A program made the position numbers and the translations under genes. The notes beneath the pieces were generated by a model. The model ran no database searches and was not told the DNA's origin. It saw only the letters and a list, made by a program, of their open reading frames with translations. A stretch of DNA of 64,000 bases, from contig CADEDV010000003.1 of assembly GCA_902826165.1 (NCBI GenBank), forward strand, positions 1 to 64,000. The letters are read 5' to 3'. Source of the DNA: an uncultured Bacteroidota bacterium (lineage in GTDB: Bacteria > Bacteroidota > Bacteroidia > Chitinophagales > Chitinophagaceae). The first letter of the stretch is position 1; every line of letters starts with the position of its first letter. Shown one piece after another: positions 16,151-25,987 of the stretch.

Positions 16151-17701
16151 TTATCCGGCCCAGCCTTCTCTGTCAAGGCTTCTGTATTGAATAGCTTCTG
16201 CCAAATGCTCTGGTTTGATATCGGCACTCCCGGCCAGGTCCGCAATGGTGCGGGATACTTTTAAGATACGGTCATAAGCCCTGGCTGATAAATTCAATTT
16301 TTCCATCGCCGCTTTTAATAAATTAGCTCCCACCTGGCTGATCACACAAATATCTTTCAGCATCTTGCTGCTCATTTGTGCATTGCAATAAACGCCGGGA
16401 TTGTTTTTATACCGTTCTGCCTGTATCTCTCTTGCTTTGATCACCCGGTCCCGGATATCAGCCGAGTGCTCCTGTGGTTTCACTCCCGAGAGCTCACTGA
16501 ATGCAACCGGTGTTACTTCCACATGCAGGTCGATCCGGTCGAGCAAGGGTCCTGATATTTTATTCAAATATTTCTGCACCGTTCCCGGCGGGCAGGTACA
16601 TTCCCTGTCCGGGTGATTATAAAACCCACAAGGACAGGGATTCATCGAAGCGATGAGCATAAAGGAAGCAGGAAAGTCTAATGCTACTTTAGCTCTTGAT
16701 ATGGTTACCCTTCTTTCTTCCATCGGCTGCCGCATTACTTCCAGTACGGTTCTTTTAAATTCTGGTAATTCATCTAAAAACAATACACCATTATGGGCCA
16801 ATGAAATTTCACCGGGCTGCGGGTTGCCACCACCACCCACCAATGCCACATCAGAAATAGTATGGTGCGGGGAACGGAAAGGACGTTTGGAAACTAAGGT
16901 GGCATTCTCCGGTAATTTCCCTGCCACCGAATGGATCTTGGTAGTCTCTAATGCTTCCTGCAAAGAAAGAGGAGGTAGAATAGTAGGTAATCGTTTTGCC
17001 AGCATGGTCTTTCCTGCACCCGGCGGGCCGATGAGTATCGCATTATGACCACCGGCCGCTGCTATCTCCAATGCCCGTTTAATATTTTCCTGTCCTTTTA
17101 CATCTGCAAAATCAAATTCAAAATCATATTGCGAATGAAAGAACTCTTCCCGGGTATTAACGATGACCTGCTCCAGCCCGGTTTCATTGTTCTCAAAAAA
17201 ATCAATTACTTCTTTGATATGCGTGACGCCATACACCTGCAGGTGGTTGACCATGCCGGCTTCTTTCGCATTTACTTTGGGAACGATCAAGCCTTTGAAC
17301 CCTTCTTTTCTTGCCTGTATCGCAATCGGCAATGCTCCTTTGATCGGACGAACCTCTCCATCTAAGCTCAGTTCTCCCATGATCACATATTTCTCGAGCA
17401 TCTCCCGCTTCTCTATTTGTTCGGTTGCCCCGAGTAAACCAATAGCAATCGGGAGATCAAAAGCAGTTCCGCTTTTTTTAATATCGGCTGGTGCCAGGTT
17501 CACAACCACTTTTGTTCTTGGCATCTGGAACCCATTGGTCTTGATCGTACTTTCCACCCGTTGCATACTTTCTTTCACGGCACTGTCCGGCAGCCCGACA
17601 ATCGTAGGGTCCTTACCGGTTTGTGTCATCCAGTTCACTTCAATGGTAATGGAAATGGCTTCCACACCATATACAGCGCTGCCGTAGGTTTTTACAAGCA
17701 T
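16151..17701 (-). CDS. yifB: YifB/ComM family Mg-chelatase-like AAA+ ATPase
   Basis: 516 residues, usual family length. The N-terminal ChlI-type domain (GVEAISITIEVNW, IVGLPDSAVKESMQRV, VVNLAPADIKKSGTAFDLPIA) is followed by a Mg-chelatase AAA+ core: Walker A LIGPPGAGKTMLAKRLP near 220, Walker B GVLFLDELPEF near 300, sensor text ASMNPCPCGFYNHPDRECTC, and the C-terminal NLSARAYDRILKVSRTIADL. ComM homologues are helicases that promote branch migration of incoming DNA during transformation; that role is from related bacteria. It stands alone between convergent and co-directional neighbours. Confidence 0.95.
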   Translation of the reverse strand: MLVKTYGSAVYGVEAISITIEVNWMTQTGKDPTIVGLPDSAVKESMQRVESTIKTNGFQMPRTKVVVNLAPADIKKSGTAFDLPIAIGLLGATEQIEKREMLEKYVIMGELSLDGEVRPIKGALPIAIQARKEGFKGLIVPKVNAKEAGMVNHLQVYGVTHIKEVIDFFENNETGLEQVIVNTREEFFHSQYDFEFDFADVKGQENIKRALEIAAAGGHNAILIGPPGAGKTMLAKRLPTILPPLSLQEALETTKIHSVAGKLPENATLVSKRPFRSPHHTISDVALVGGGGNPQPGEISLAHNGVLFLDELPEFKRTVLEVMRQPMEERRVTISRAKVALDFPASFMLIASMNPCPCGFYNHPDRECTCPPGTVQKYLNKISGPLLDRIDLHVEVTPVAFSELSGVKPQEHSADIRDRVIKAREIQAERYKNNPGVYCNAQMSSKMLKDICVISQVGANLLKAAMEKLNLSARAYDRILKVSRTIADLAGSADIKPEHLAEAIQYRSLDREGWAG

Positions 17702-17731
17702 GCACTGAAAATAATAAATTATTCCCTCAAA

Positions 17732-18562
17732 TCACTGTTTGCAGCACTGGCGTTCTGTGATTTCATTATTGAGGGTAAAGAGAAAGTATTTGGGGTGCTG
17801 GCGGGTGATATGCATCTTAATACTGCCGCTGCCATCATCAAAACTGAGATCAATAATGGTATTGACAAATTTCCAGGTACCGGGATAATCAGTTCCTTCC
17901 ATGCCCATCACAAACTTCCCGTCCGCTTTCAGGGTAAAAACTTTATTGATACCGGTTTCTTTCCATTTACCGACAAGATCATTTTCACTCAGCGGAGCCG
18001 GTTCATCCGGTCCTTTGAATTCATCGCCGTATTTTTTGACCAGGCTGGCATAGGTGTTATTAAGTGATTCTGCATCTCTTTCCCTTGCCCCGGTTATTTT
18101 CCTGCTATAAATACTGTCCAGGTTAAGATAAGCTTGTTCAAGACCGGGCTCATAAGGATTGATGTTCTTATATTCATTGAGATAGCTTTCCAGTATCTTT
18201 TTGATCTGTATGGTATTTTCTACTGCTCTTGTGGCAAAGGAAGCCAGGTCTTCATCAATACCGGGTTTTTGCATGATGATAGAATAATTCTTAGCCAGCA
18301 GGTCTTTTTCGTAAATAAGCGTTTCTAACTGCGAGGGGACATCATCATTACACAAAGCCGAATAATAATTATTGGTCTGCTGGTCTTCGTATTTGATCAG
18401 TGATTTCCAGGCTTCAACCGTCTCGGTTTTTACTTTTTCGAATTCTTTCTTTTTATCCTTCTTATCGAAAATGTAATGCACAATAACATACGCCACTACG
18501 GTGGTCAATACACCGAGGATGACATTTTTGACGGTATTGCCGCCGGAAGGAAGGCCACTCAT
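17732..18562 (-). CDS. Membrane-anchored protein with C-terminal lipocalin-like domain
   Basis: 276 residues, family not recognised. One N-terminal membrane segment (VILGVLTTVVAYVIVHYIF, about 14-32) is followed by a Lys-rich stretch and a mostly helical region up to about 190. The last 80 residues (LVGKWKETGINKVFTLKADGKF, GTWKFVNTIIDLSF, FTLNNEITERQ) look like a small beta-sheet domain of the lipocalin-like type that recurs in Bacteroidota, with GKW and GTW turns. Probably inner-membrane anchored. It lies 30 bp upstream of yifB on the same strand and may be co-transcribed. Confidence 0.6.
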   Translation of the reverse strand: MSGLPSGGNTVKNVILGVLTTVVAYVIVHYIFDKKDKKKEFEKVKTETVEAWKSLIKYEDQQTNNYYSALCNDDVPSQLETLIYEKDLLAKNYSIIMQKPGIDEDLASFATRAVENTIQIKKILESYLNEYKNINPYEPGLEQAYLNLDSIYSRKITGARERDAESLNNTYASLVKKYGDEFKGPDEPAPLSENDLVGKWKETGINKVFTLKADGKFVMGMEGTDYPGTWKFVNTIIDLSFDDGSGSIKMHITRQHPKYFLFTLNNEITERQCCKQ

Positions 18563-18641
18563 AACGAGATTGATTTTGGTGGTAAAAAGCTGGCACTAAT
18601 ATAGGATAAAACAAGATCATCAGCCTACCCGCCACAGGGTA

Positions 18642-20231
18642 TTATTTCCCTTCAATGACGGTGGCACTATGCAACAGCGAGATATGGGGATCGGCAATAA
18701 CTGAAACCGGCTTCCCTTTTACAGGTACAGTAATGATCTGCTCAGCGCTGTTGATATTCATTTTGATACTACTGATCTTACCTGTGGCGTCTTCCAGCCC
18801 GATCTCCAGCGGGAATTGGAAATCGGTTTTCTTTTGTGAAACGGCCAGTGTTATTTTTTTTGCCTTGCTGTCATAGCTCCAGTTGATTGCTAATTCGGGA
18901 ACTCCTGGTGTAAACAACCATTGCTGGAAAAACCGTTCCCAATTTTTACCCGAAACGGTTTCCACCACTTTCCTGAAATCATCTGTATCAGCTGTTTTAC
19001 CTGCATAGGAGGAATAGTATTGCCGGATTGCTTTCCGGAAAACAGAATCACCGAGTTCCCGGCGCAGCATATGTAAAACCCATCCACCTTTCTGGTAACT
19101 GTTGGGATTGAGCAATTGCATATAATTAGTAGTGGGGTTCACAACAGGCTTATCAGTACGTTTACTATACTCAATTACCTGCAACCGGTCTTCCTGCAGC
19201 ATGGCTATGGCTGTATCAGTACCATATTTATTTTCCATGTACAGGATGGTCATATAAGTGGCAAAACCTTCACTGAGCCAGAGATGGGCAAACGTTTTTT
19301 CGGTAGCCATATTGCCAAACCACTGGTGAGCTATCTCATGTGCCAGTAAAGTTTCAGAACCCCTGGCTCCATCAATGGATTGTTCAGAATAAAAAATGGT
19401 ATTTGCATTTTCCAGTCCGCCAAAACGGGTTTTGGATTCTACATTCGCCAGTTTTTTATAAGCATAGGGCCCGATATTGTTAATGAACCAGGGTAAGATG
19501 TCAGCCGCCAATGCATAATCAAAAAAACCTTTGTTCCTGTCTTCCGGGTATACCCAGCTGTAAACGGGAATACAATCATTGACATACCCCGAGAGGTTAA
19601 CGGCAAAATCAGCCACACCGATCACCATCACTTTGGTGGAGATGGGCACTTCTTCTTTCCAGTGTGTTCTTTTTTTGTCGGCCGGTAAATTGGTTTCTTC
19701 AACCTGGATACCGTTCGCTACAACCTGGTAATGTTGGGGAGCAGTAACGATGAATTCAACAGTGGCCTTGTCAGCAGGATCATCATGACAGGGTATCCAG
19801 TTGTGTCCCCGGTTGGGCCAGTTGTCAGCAAAGAAGGTACGGTTACCATATTTATTTTTAGAAATGATGAGACCGTCGGCAGGGATACCCTTGTAATGAA
19901 TCACTACGGTCAGTGTATCACCTACCCGGTATTCCTTCGGCAGCCGGATATCCAGTTCTTCACCGGATTGTTTTGAAATCAAAGCTTTTCCGTTTGACAG
20001 GAAAGCAGCGGCCAGCATTCCCTTGCCATCTTTTCCTACAGCAGTAAGGTCTAATAATAAATTATCTGAACTATGAACGAACCGGGTAAGCAGGGTAGCC
20101 TGGCCATGGATGGTATCATGGTTGTCGGTTAATTCAATGTTGTATGTATAATGCAATACATCAATACTGCTTTGCGATTTTACGGCGACAGTTGTAAGAA
20201 TAACAAACAAGGAAACAAGTAGTCTTCTCAT
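18642..20231 (-). CDS. M1 family aminopeptidase, secreted
   Basis: Start at 20231 (MRRLLVSLFVILTTVAVKSQ), an ATG nine bases inside a TTG-started frame; 529 residues with a signal peptide ending near 20. Zinc site HEIAHQWFG (H299, E300, H303) with E321 in LWLSEGFATY; the exopeptidase motif reads GGLEN (271-275) in place of GAMEN. An N-terminal beta domain and a C-terminal helical part are present, but the protein is shorter than full-size aminopeptidase N. Expected to trim N-terminal residues from peptides in the periplasm. Single gene; its upstream neighbour on the same strand is the MutS-like gene 57 bp away. Confidence 0.92.
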   Translation of the reverse strand: MRRLLVSLFVILTTVAVKSQSSIDVLHYTYNIELTDNHDTIHGQATLLTRFVHSSDNLLLDLTAVGKDGKGMLAAAFLSNGKALISKQSGEELDIRLPKEYRVGDTLTVVIHYKGIPADGLIISKNKYGNRTFFADNWPNRGHNWIPCHDDPADKATVEFIVTAPQHYQVVANGIQVEETNLPADKKRTHWKEEVPISTKVMVIGVADFAVNLSGYVNDCIPVYSWVYPEDRNKGFFDYALAADILPWFINNIGPYAYKKLANVESKTRFGGLENANTIFYSEQSIDGARGSETLLAHEIAHQWFGNMATEKTFAHLWLSEGFATYMTILYMENKYGTDTAIAMLQEDRLQVIEYSKRTDKPVVNPTTNYMQLLNPNSYQKGGWVLHMLRRELGDSVFRKAIRQYYSSYAGKTADTDDFRKVVETVSGKNWERFFQQWLFTPGVPELAINWSYDSKAKKITLAVSQKKTDFQFPLEIGLEDATGKISSIKMNINSAEQIITVPVKGKPVSVIADPHISLLHSATVIEGK

Positions 20232-20288
20232 AAAGTACAAATTAGGAAATAAATTTTCCCCGTGGCTTATTGCAAGAAAAAAAATGAA

Positions 20289-21605
20289 TCAGAGTTTTTC
20301 CAGCATCTCCACCACTTTTTCCCTTTTCAGGATGACATAGCCGATCCGGTCGTTACTGATGCCTTCTTTGAGCTGGTACGTAAACTGCAACTGGTCGTCG
20401 ATGACGTTGGTTTCAAAATAACGGAAGGAGATATTGGGATAGTTCTTCAGCTCCGTACCGATCTCGTACAGGTGCGTAGAAAGAATGAAGAGGGAGTTTT
20501 TGATCTTTATCAATCCTTTGATCACGGTGGTGGAGCATTTCATCGCATCTTCCACATTGGTGCCTTTAAAAAGCTCATCAATCAGCACCAGCCATTTTTT
20601 TCCATTGTTGATCTTCTCAATGGTATTTTTGATCCGCTGTACTTCATTGAAGAAGAAACTTTCTCCTTTTACAATATTATCCACGACGTTGATATTACTC
20701 AGAAGCCCGTCAAACAAGGTGAGTTTCATTTTTGCAGCAGGTACACCCATGCCAATATGGGCTAAGAAGACAGCAGCTCCAACAGATTTGATCAATGTAC
20801 TCTTCCCGGCCATATTCGCCCCGGTCAGGAACAAGAAATTATGTTCAGGATTCATCTGCAGGTCATACGGTATCGGCGTGGGCAGTAGAATATGGTATAA
20901 ACCTTTCGCATCCACCAGGGGTGTTTCCTGTTCAATGAATTCGGGAAAACTAAGACCATATGTTTTTACAGCAACTGCCATCGAATACCAGGCATCTAAG
21001 CGGCTGTAGATATCAATCAGTTCCAAAGTGCCAACCCTGTAACGGCCACGCAGGTGGTAACCATAATAGAGGTTCTCTTGTGTATTGAATTTTTTCCCGG
21101 CCTCGGTAGTGGAAAGTTTTTGCAGGGGTCCTTCCTTTAATAAACCGGTGATGCGGTCCACATAGATCTTGATATTCATGGGGAGATCAAGGTCTTCCAG
21201 GAGTTCAGCCACTTTCTTTATTCCCCTGAAGAAGTCCGCAAAGTGGGTCAGGGAATATTTTACCATGGAATAATCCTCGCTGTGCAGCCATTTGTAAACG
21301 ACACTATTGAAGCTATTGCTGTTCTCACTGATCGGGTCCAGTGAATAATCCATGAATTTATCCATCACCAGTACCGTACCATTACTGATATCGGTCGGCC
21401 AGTCTTTCACATGTTCCATCAGGGTGCGGATCACTTTCTGGGTGCCGAGAATCTTTTTCAGGTCGTTGTGGGGTTCACTGAAAAATTTGCGCAGCCATTC
21501 TTTGCCGCCGGTGGTGCGGGTAAAATTCAGCTTATGAAAAATGGAAAACTCTTCTTCCTGGTGAAAGATCGAAATGTCGCTAAAAGAAATCTTGTCTATT
21601 TGCAT
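20289..21605 (-). CDS. MutS-related ATPase (domain V only type)
   Basis: 438 residues. The C-terminal ABC-type MutS ATPase domain shows Walker A GANMAGKST (262-270), a SNINVVDNIVKGESFFFNEV block (signature region), Walker B LVLIDELFKGTN (D343, E344) and FILSTHLYEIG (H-loop). The N-terminal 240 residues are helical and match the MutS core/lever region, but the mismatch-recognition domain with the Phe-x-Glu wedge is absent, so it is not the repair MutS itself. Relatives are widespread in Bacteroidota and of unknown role. It lies 21 bp downstream of pyrC on the same strand, probably as one operon. Confidence 0.88.
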   Translation of the reverse strand: MQIDKISFSDISIFHQEEEFSIFHKLNFTRTTGGKEWLRKFFSEPHNDLKKILGTQKVIRTLMEHVKDWPTDISNGTVLVMDKFMDYSLDPISENSNSFNSVVYKWLHSEDYSMVKYSLTHFADFFRGIKKVAELLEDLDLPMNIKIYVDRITGLLKEGPLQKLSTTEAGKKFNTQENLYYGYHLRGRYRVGTLELIDIYSRLDAWYSMAVAVKTYGLSFPEFIEQETPLVDAKGLYHILLPTPIPYDLQMNPEHNFLFLTGANMAGKSTLIKSVGAAVFLAHIGMGVPAAKMKLTLFDGLLSNINVVDNIVKGESFFFNEVQRIKNTIEKINNGKKWLVLIDELFKGTNVEDAMKCSTTVIKGLIKIKNSLFILSTHLYEIGTELKNYPNISFRYFETNVIDDQLQFTYQLKEGISNDRIGYVILKREKVVEMLEKL

Positions 21606-21626
21606 GCCCCTGTCCTTAAAGGTAAT

Positions 21627-22970
21627 TTATCGTTCAAAAACTAATCGGTGCCCCCTTACTGATTCATCCCATACCCCATTTCCATAAACCAAATGGCCAT
21701 TTATAAATGTATGGGTAACAGCAGCAGGGAATTCAAACCTCTCCAGCGGACTCCAGCCACATTTATACAGGATATTCTCTTTGCTCACTTTATAAGGCTG
21801 GTTAAGATCAGCGATCACCAGGTCGGCATGATAACCTTCCCGGATATAGCCTCTTTCTTTTATTTGAAAACAATCCGCTACTGCATGACTCATTTTTTCC
21901 ACGATCTTTTCTAATGATATCTTTCCCTGTTTGTAGTAATGCAGCATCAGCAACACAGAATGCTGCACCAGCGGCAGACCGGCGTGGGCTTTTTCGTAAG
22001 GGTCATTCTTTTCTTCGGAAGTATGCGGTGCATGATCAGTAGCGATCACATCCAGCCGGTCATCCAGCAATGCTTCCCACAAAGCTCTCCGGTTATGCGG
22101 GGCTTTAATGGCCGGGTTACATTTTATCTTATTTCCTAAAGCTGTATAATCATCGCTGCTGAAATGTAAATGGTGCACACAAACTTCTGCGGTAATTCGT
22201 TTGTCTCTTAAAGGGAAAAGATTGGTGAACAGTTGTAATTCTTTTTCCGTGCTGATATGTAAAATATGCAGCCGGGTATTGTATTTCTTGGCGATCTGGA
22301 TCGCATATAAAGAAGATTCATAACAAGCTTCCTCGTCCCGGATGATGGGGTGATCAGCGGCTGTTAACGGAATACCGGTGGCTTTTCTTTTTTCCAGGTT
22401 CTGCCGGATAATCTTTTCATCTTCACAATGGGTGGCAATGAGCACTTCGCTTTCCCGGAATATTTTATCTAATGTATTCGGATTATCCACGAGCATATTG
22501 CCCGTGCTGGAGCCCATGAATATCTTGATACCGCAAACGTCATTTCGCTTATCATTTGTCTTCAATACTTCTTCCGCATTATCGTTACCAGTGCCCATGT
22601 AAAAAGAGTAATTCGCCAGCGAGGTATTGGCAGCAATAGCATACTTATCTTCCAGCAATTCCTGTGTCAGTGCATTGGGAATGGTATTCGGCATTTCCAT
22701 AAAACAGGTGACACCACCAGCAACAGCAGCTTTGGCTTCGGTAGCGATGCTGGCTTTATGTGTTAGCCCCGGTTCCCTGAAGTGAACCTGGTCATCTATA
22801 GCACCCGGGAGTAAATAGTTGCCTTCTCCATTTATTTCAACAGGGTTACCGGTGATGGTTCCGATCTGCGCCTGTATCTTTTCGATCCTGCCATTTGCTA
22901 TCAATACATCTGCTGTTTGAATCCTTCCTTCGTTGACAACCTGTATCGATTTTATCAGATATTTTTGCAT
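21627..22970 (-). CDS. pyrC: Dihydroorotase (Bacteroidota type)
   Basis: 447 residues; cyclises carbamoyl-aspartate to dihydroorotate in pyrimidine synthesis. Amidohydrolase features: IDDQVHFREPGLTHKA near 57-72, MEMPNT near 93, CGIKIFMGSSTGNML (carboxylated Lys) near 150, ATHCEDE near 180, LHILHIST near 235, and IATDHAPHT near 310 (catalytic Asp). The first metal motif is Q-x-H where most dihydroorotases have H-x-H; I recall the same QVH in Porphyromonas dihydroorotase, so it is a lineage trait and not damage. It starts 31 bp from a divergent outer-membrane gene. Confidence 0.92.
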   Translation of the reverse strand: MQKYLIKSIQVVNEGRIQTADVLIANGRIEKIQAQIGTITGNPVEINGEGNYLLPGAIDDQVHFREPGLTHKASIATEAKAAVAGGVTCFMEMPNTIPNALTQELLEDKYAIAANTSLANYSFYMGTGNDNAEEVLKTNDKRNDVCGIKIFMGSSTGNMLVDNPNTLDKIFRESEVLIATHCEDEKIIRQNLEKRKATGIPLTAADHPIIRDEEACYESSLYAIQIAKKYNTRLHILHISTEKELQLFTNLFPLRDKRITAEVCVHHLHFSSDDYTALGNKIKCNPAIKAPHNRRALWEALLDDRLDVIATDHAPHTSEEKNDPYEKAHAGLPLVQHSVLLMLHYYKQGKISLEKIVEKMSHAVADCFQIKERGYIREGYHADLVIADLNQPYKVSKENILYKCGWSPLERFEFPAAVTHTFINGHLVYGNGVWDESVRGHRLVFER

Positions 22971-23001
22971 AATTTGTTGGCTTAAACTGAATCCTCACCG
23001 C

Positions 23002-24690
23002 ATGCAATTTAAACAAACCCTTGTAAGACTCCTGCTGATTTTTTGCCCGGTAGTTGCGATAGCACAAACAACTTATTTGCCACAGGGTGATAAGGCGAAC
23101 ACATTAATGGACCGCTGGGAAATTATTGCCGGGAAAGATTCAGCCTTCAATTTCTCCAAAACGAAACCATTTGGCCGCAAACAGGTAATCGGGGCAGCAG
23201 AAAATTTTGTAAAAAGAGTAGGAGCAAATAGTTTATCCAAAGTGGATGCGTATAATCTGCGCAGCCTTTATTTGAATAACCTGGAATATGTACCAGCTGC
23301 AGGCATGGCACAATACAAGAGCAAGAAACCAATTCTTAAGAATTTCTATACTTCCCCGGCCAGCCTGTATGAAGTGCATGTAAAAGATTTTGACCTGGTG
23401 ATCAACCCGGTTATTCAATATACTGTTTCAAAAGAGCAGGATAATGACCAGGATCTTTTTCTGAATACAAGAGGTGTTAGCCTGCGGGGCCGTATTGCTA
23501 ATAAAGTGGGCTTTGCTGCCTATCTAACCGATAACCAGGAACGATCCCCCTTATATGTACAGCAATTCATCTCGGCAAGGGATGCGGTGCCGGGAAACGG
23601 ATTTTATAAAGATTTTAAAGCAGCGGGTGGTGTTGATTACTTCGATGCGAGGGGATATATTACGTTCAATGCAGCCAAATACATTGATATCACGTTTGGG
23701 TACGATAAGAATTTTATCGGCAACGGCCAGCGCAGTTTATTCCTGAGTGATTTCAGCAACAACACCCTGTTCCTGAAACTGAATACCCGCATCTGGAAAT
23801 TCAATTACCAGAATATTTTCATGGAGTTGAATTCAGCTGCCCGTTTTGCGGCAGATATATTATTGCCCAAGAAATATGCGGCGATGCATCACCTGGATAT
23901 TGCGGTGAGTAAAAGAGTAAATATTGGTTTGTTTGAAGGAGTGGTATTTGGCCGCCGTGATAAATTTGATTTTGGCTACCTGAACCCGGTTATCTTCTAC
24001 CGATCTATCGAGCAGCAGAACGGTAGTTTTGACAATTCTGTAGTTGGGCTTGATTTCAAAGCCAATCTTCCGCACCGGTTGCAGATCTATGGCCAGTTAT
24101 CACTGGATGAGTTCAAACTTTCAGAAATAAAAAACAACAAAGGCTGGTGGGCCAATAAGTGGGGCATACAACTCGGCGCCAAATACATTGATGCCTTCGG
24201 TATTCCTAATCTTGATCTGCAGGTGGAGCATAACCGGGTGCGGCCGTTTACCTATTCGCATCGTGATTCTATTGCTAATTATACACACTATAACCAGCCA
24301 CTGGCGCATCCGCTGATGGCCAACTTCCAGGAGTTCATCGGCGTGGCCCGCTATCAACCCGCACCCAAATGGCTGGCTATTGCCAAATTGATGTATTACC
24401 AGCAGGGCAGGGATTCCAGTGGGGCCAGTTATGGAAGTAATATCTTTTTACCTAACACGCCTCCTTACCGGACCAGTGAATACGGTTTTGATATCGGCAG
24501 CGGCTGGAAGACCAATGTGTTTTATGCCTCCTTATTATTGTCCTACGAATTCAGGGAGAATTTATTTGTGGAATTGAATGCACTGTACCGTAAACAGGAA
24601 ACAGTAACAGCACCGCTGGCATCTGCCAATACCTCTGTTATTTCATTGGGAGTGCGATGGAATATGCATCGCAGGGATTTTGAATTTTAG
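23002..24690 (+). CDS. Outer-membrane beta-barrel protein, possibly Wzi-like
   Basis: Start at 23002 (MQFKQTLVRLLLIFCPVVAI) gives a clean signal peptide; the frame upstream overlaps pyrC. 562 residues. After a linker there is a long series of alternating hydrophobic strands ending in aromatic residues, with VDYFDARGYITFNAAKYIDITFGYD-type text and FIGNGQRSLFLSDFSNN, which resembles the capsule-assembly Wzi barrel. The end WNMHRRDFEF fits a barrel C-terminus. A role in holding or assembling surface polysaccharide is possible. The barrel call is firm; the Wzi link is moderate. The 3' end is 5 bp from a convergent gene. Confidence 0.7.
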   Translation: MQFKQTLVRLLLIFCPVVAIAQTTYLPQGDKANTLMDRWEIIAGKDSAFNFSKTKPFGRKQVIGAAENFVKRVGANSLSKVDAYNLRSLYLNNLEYVPAAGMAQYKSKKPILKNFYTSPASLYEVHVKDFDLVINPVIQYTVSKEQDNDQDLFLNTRGVSLRGRIANKVGFAAYLTDNQERSPLYVQQFISARDAVPGNGFYKDFKAAGGVDYFDARGYITFNAAKYIDITFGYDKNFIGNGQRSLFLSDFSNNTLFLKLNTRIWKFNYQNIFMELNSAARFAADILLPKKYAAMHHLDIAVSKRVNIGLFEGVVFGRRDKFDFGYLNPVIFYRSIEQQNGSFDNSVVGLDFKANLPHRLQIYGQLSLDEFKLSEIKNNKGWWANKWGIQLGAKYIDAFGIPNLDLQVEHNRVRPFTYSHRDSIANYTHYNQPLAHPLMANFQEFIGVARYQPAPKWLAIAKLMYYQQGRDSSGASYGSNIFLPNTPPYRTSEYGFDIGSGWKTNVFYASLLLSYEFRENLFVELNALYRKQETVTAPLASANTSVISLGVRWNMHRRDFEF

Positions 24691-24695
24691 CAGGG

Positions 24696-25214
24696 TTAGT
24701 TGTCATCTTCTTCTGCTTCAATGGTAAACCCGTTTTTCTCTGCAAATTTTAACTGGGCGGCATTTACTTTTTGTAGTACAGCGTTTTCATTTTTGGCAAG
24801 CTCTGTAAGCTGATCCAGTGTTTTCTTCACTTCTTCGTCTGTTGATTTATTGTTCAGGTTTTCAAATGTCACGAATGCTTCTTTGATCATTTTATTTTCA
24901 AAAGCAAGAAAATCGAGCATGGCCAGCCTGAATTCTTCGGACCCACCGATATCTTTCATTTTCTGCAGCTCAGTTTGCTTATTGGTAATAAAAAGTTCGA
25001 GTTTTTTGCGTAAAGGGACCAGGGAGGAAAAATCCTTGTTTTTATAAATATTTCCTAACTCGGCTCCCCATTCCCGGCCGCTTGCATACAGCGTATCGTT
25101 GATCGTTGCGAAATAATTATTCAATTCAAGCGCTGTGGTTGGTTTTTGTGCTGCGGCAGATAAACCTGTTATCAGAAAAGTTATTACAATAAACGAACGA
25201 AGCATGGGTTTCAT
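24696..25214 (-). CDS. Small secreted helical protein
   Basis: 172 residues with a signal peptide (MLRSFIVITFLITGLSAAAQ, after a short MKP lead; the second ATG at 25205 is equally possible). The rest is predicted helical with many Lys, Glu and Leu, including LVPLRKKLELFITNKQTELQKMKDIGGSEEFR and a highly acidic end EAEEDDN. It resembles the LIC11966-type surface proteins of unknown function. It is 29 bp downstream of the PorT-like gene on the same strand, so it may be read with ubiE-porT. Confidence 0.65.
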   Translation of the reverse strand: MKPMLRSFIVITFLITGLSAAAQKPTTALELNNYFATINDTLYASGREWGAELGNIYKNKDFSSLVPLRKKLELFITNKQTELQKMKDIGGSEEFRLAMLDFLAFENKMIKEAFVTFENLNNKSTDEEVKKTLDQLTELAKNENAVLQKVNAAQLKFAEKNGFTIEAEEDDN

Positions 25215-25243
25215 GAAAATATATTTGTTGGTGAAAGTTTTTT

Positions 25244-25987
25244 TTATCCTTCAATATGGATGCTCAATACGATCTGGCGGGAGAAGATACGGTCGAATAC
25301 ACTGGAATATTTCAAAGCGGCATCCCGGCTATGAATATTATTTAAGCCATTACTGATCTTTATCTCCGGGGAAAAGATGAAGCTTTCAAAAAAGAAATTA
25401 AATCCCAGCCCCAATTCAGGGCCGAAATCATATTTTTTGATTTTCACCAGGTCCTCGGCTCTCTTGGCACGGGCATTACTGGCCAGGTCAATCTCACCTT
25501 TGATACCTGCCAGCATATACACCCTGAAATTGCCAATCCGGTCTGACTGGAATTTTATTTGTACCGGGAATGCCACGGTTACTGATTCTACTTTCTTTGT
25601 AATATCCACCGAGTTTTCAATAGGATCAGGGTATTTCAGCTTATAAAAAATACTCCGCTCCATGAACATCAGTTGTGGGTTGAACCGAAGTTGAAAACGA
25701 TCAGATAGACGGGCCGTGGCGTGAAGGCCCAGCGTCATTCCGCCTGAGTTAACAGGTTCTGCTACCAGTACACTATCATCTGCTAAAAAACGGGGATGTA
25801 ATTCTGTATGAAAACGGGCCAGGTTTACACCGAGGGTAATACCAAAATAGTACGGCTTACTGTCATGATCGTACAAATTCAGGTCAGCCGGTTGGGCGGC
25901 GGCCTGTTGCAGCAAAACAATAAAACCAAAGAGGAAACAGCATCCGGCTTTGACTATACTGGCTTTCTTCCGGTGTAAATGCAACAT
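25244..25987 (-). CDS. porT: PorT-like outer-membrane protein of the type IX secretion system
   Basis: 247 residues. Signal peptide (about 13-32, ending AAAQ), then an eight-stranded barrel: YYFGITLGVNLARFHTELHP, FLADDSVLVAEPVNSGGMTLGLHA, FQLRFNPQLMFMERSIFYKL, and further strands ending VLSIHIEG. PorT is required for T9SS in Porphyromonas and (as SprT) for gliding and secretion in Flavobacterium. Its position directly after ubiE, with 34 bp of overlap, is the gene order seen in other Bacteroidota and supports the call. Two T9SS substrates are encoded in this window (5370-6959, 28713-30311). Confidence 0.85.
   Translation of the reverse strand: MLHLHRKKASIVKAGCCFLFGFIVLLQQAAAQPADLNLYDHDSKPYYFGITLGVNLARFHTELHPRFLADDSVLVAEPVNSGGMTLGLHATARLSDRFQLRFNPQLMFMERSIFYKLKYPDPIENSVDITKKVESVTVAFPVQIKFQSDRIGNFRVYMLAGIKGEIDLASNARAKRAEDLVKIKKYDFGPELGLGFNFFFESFIFSPEIKISNGLNNIHSRDAALKYSSVFDRIFSRQIVLSIHIEG

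Noticed and set aside
17163..17687. Long open frame of 174 codons antisense to yifB
   Set aside because: It lies wholly inside the yifB gene, whose product has all family motifs; the antisense product has no domain or signal.
20485..21009. Frame of 174 codons antisense to the MutS-like gene
   Set aside because: Overlaps the Walker motifs of the MutS-like ATPase on the other strand; no protein family likeness.
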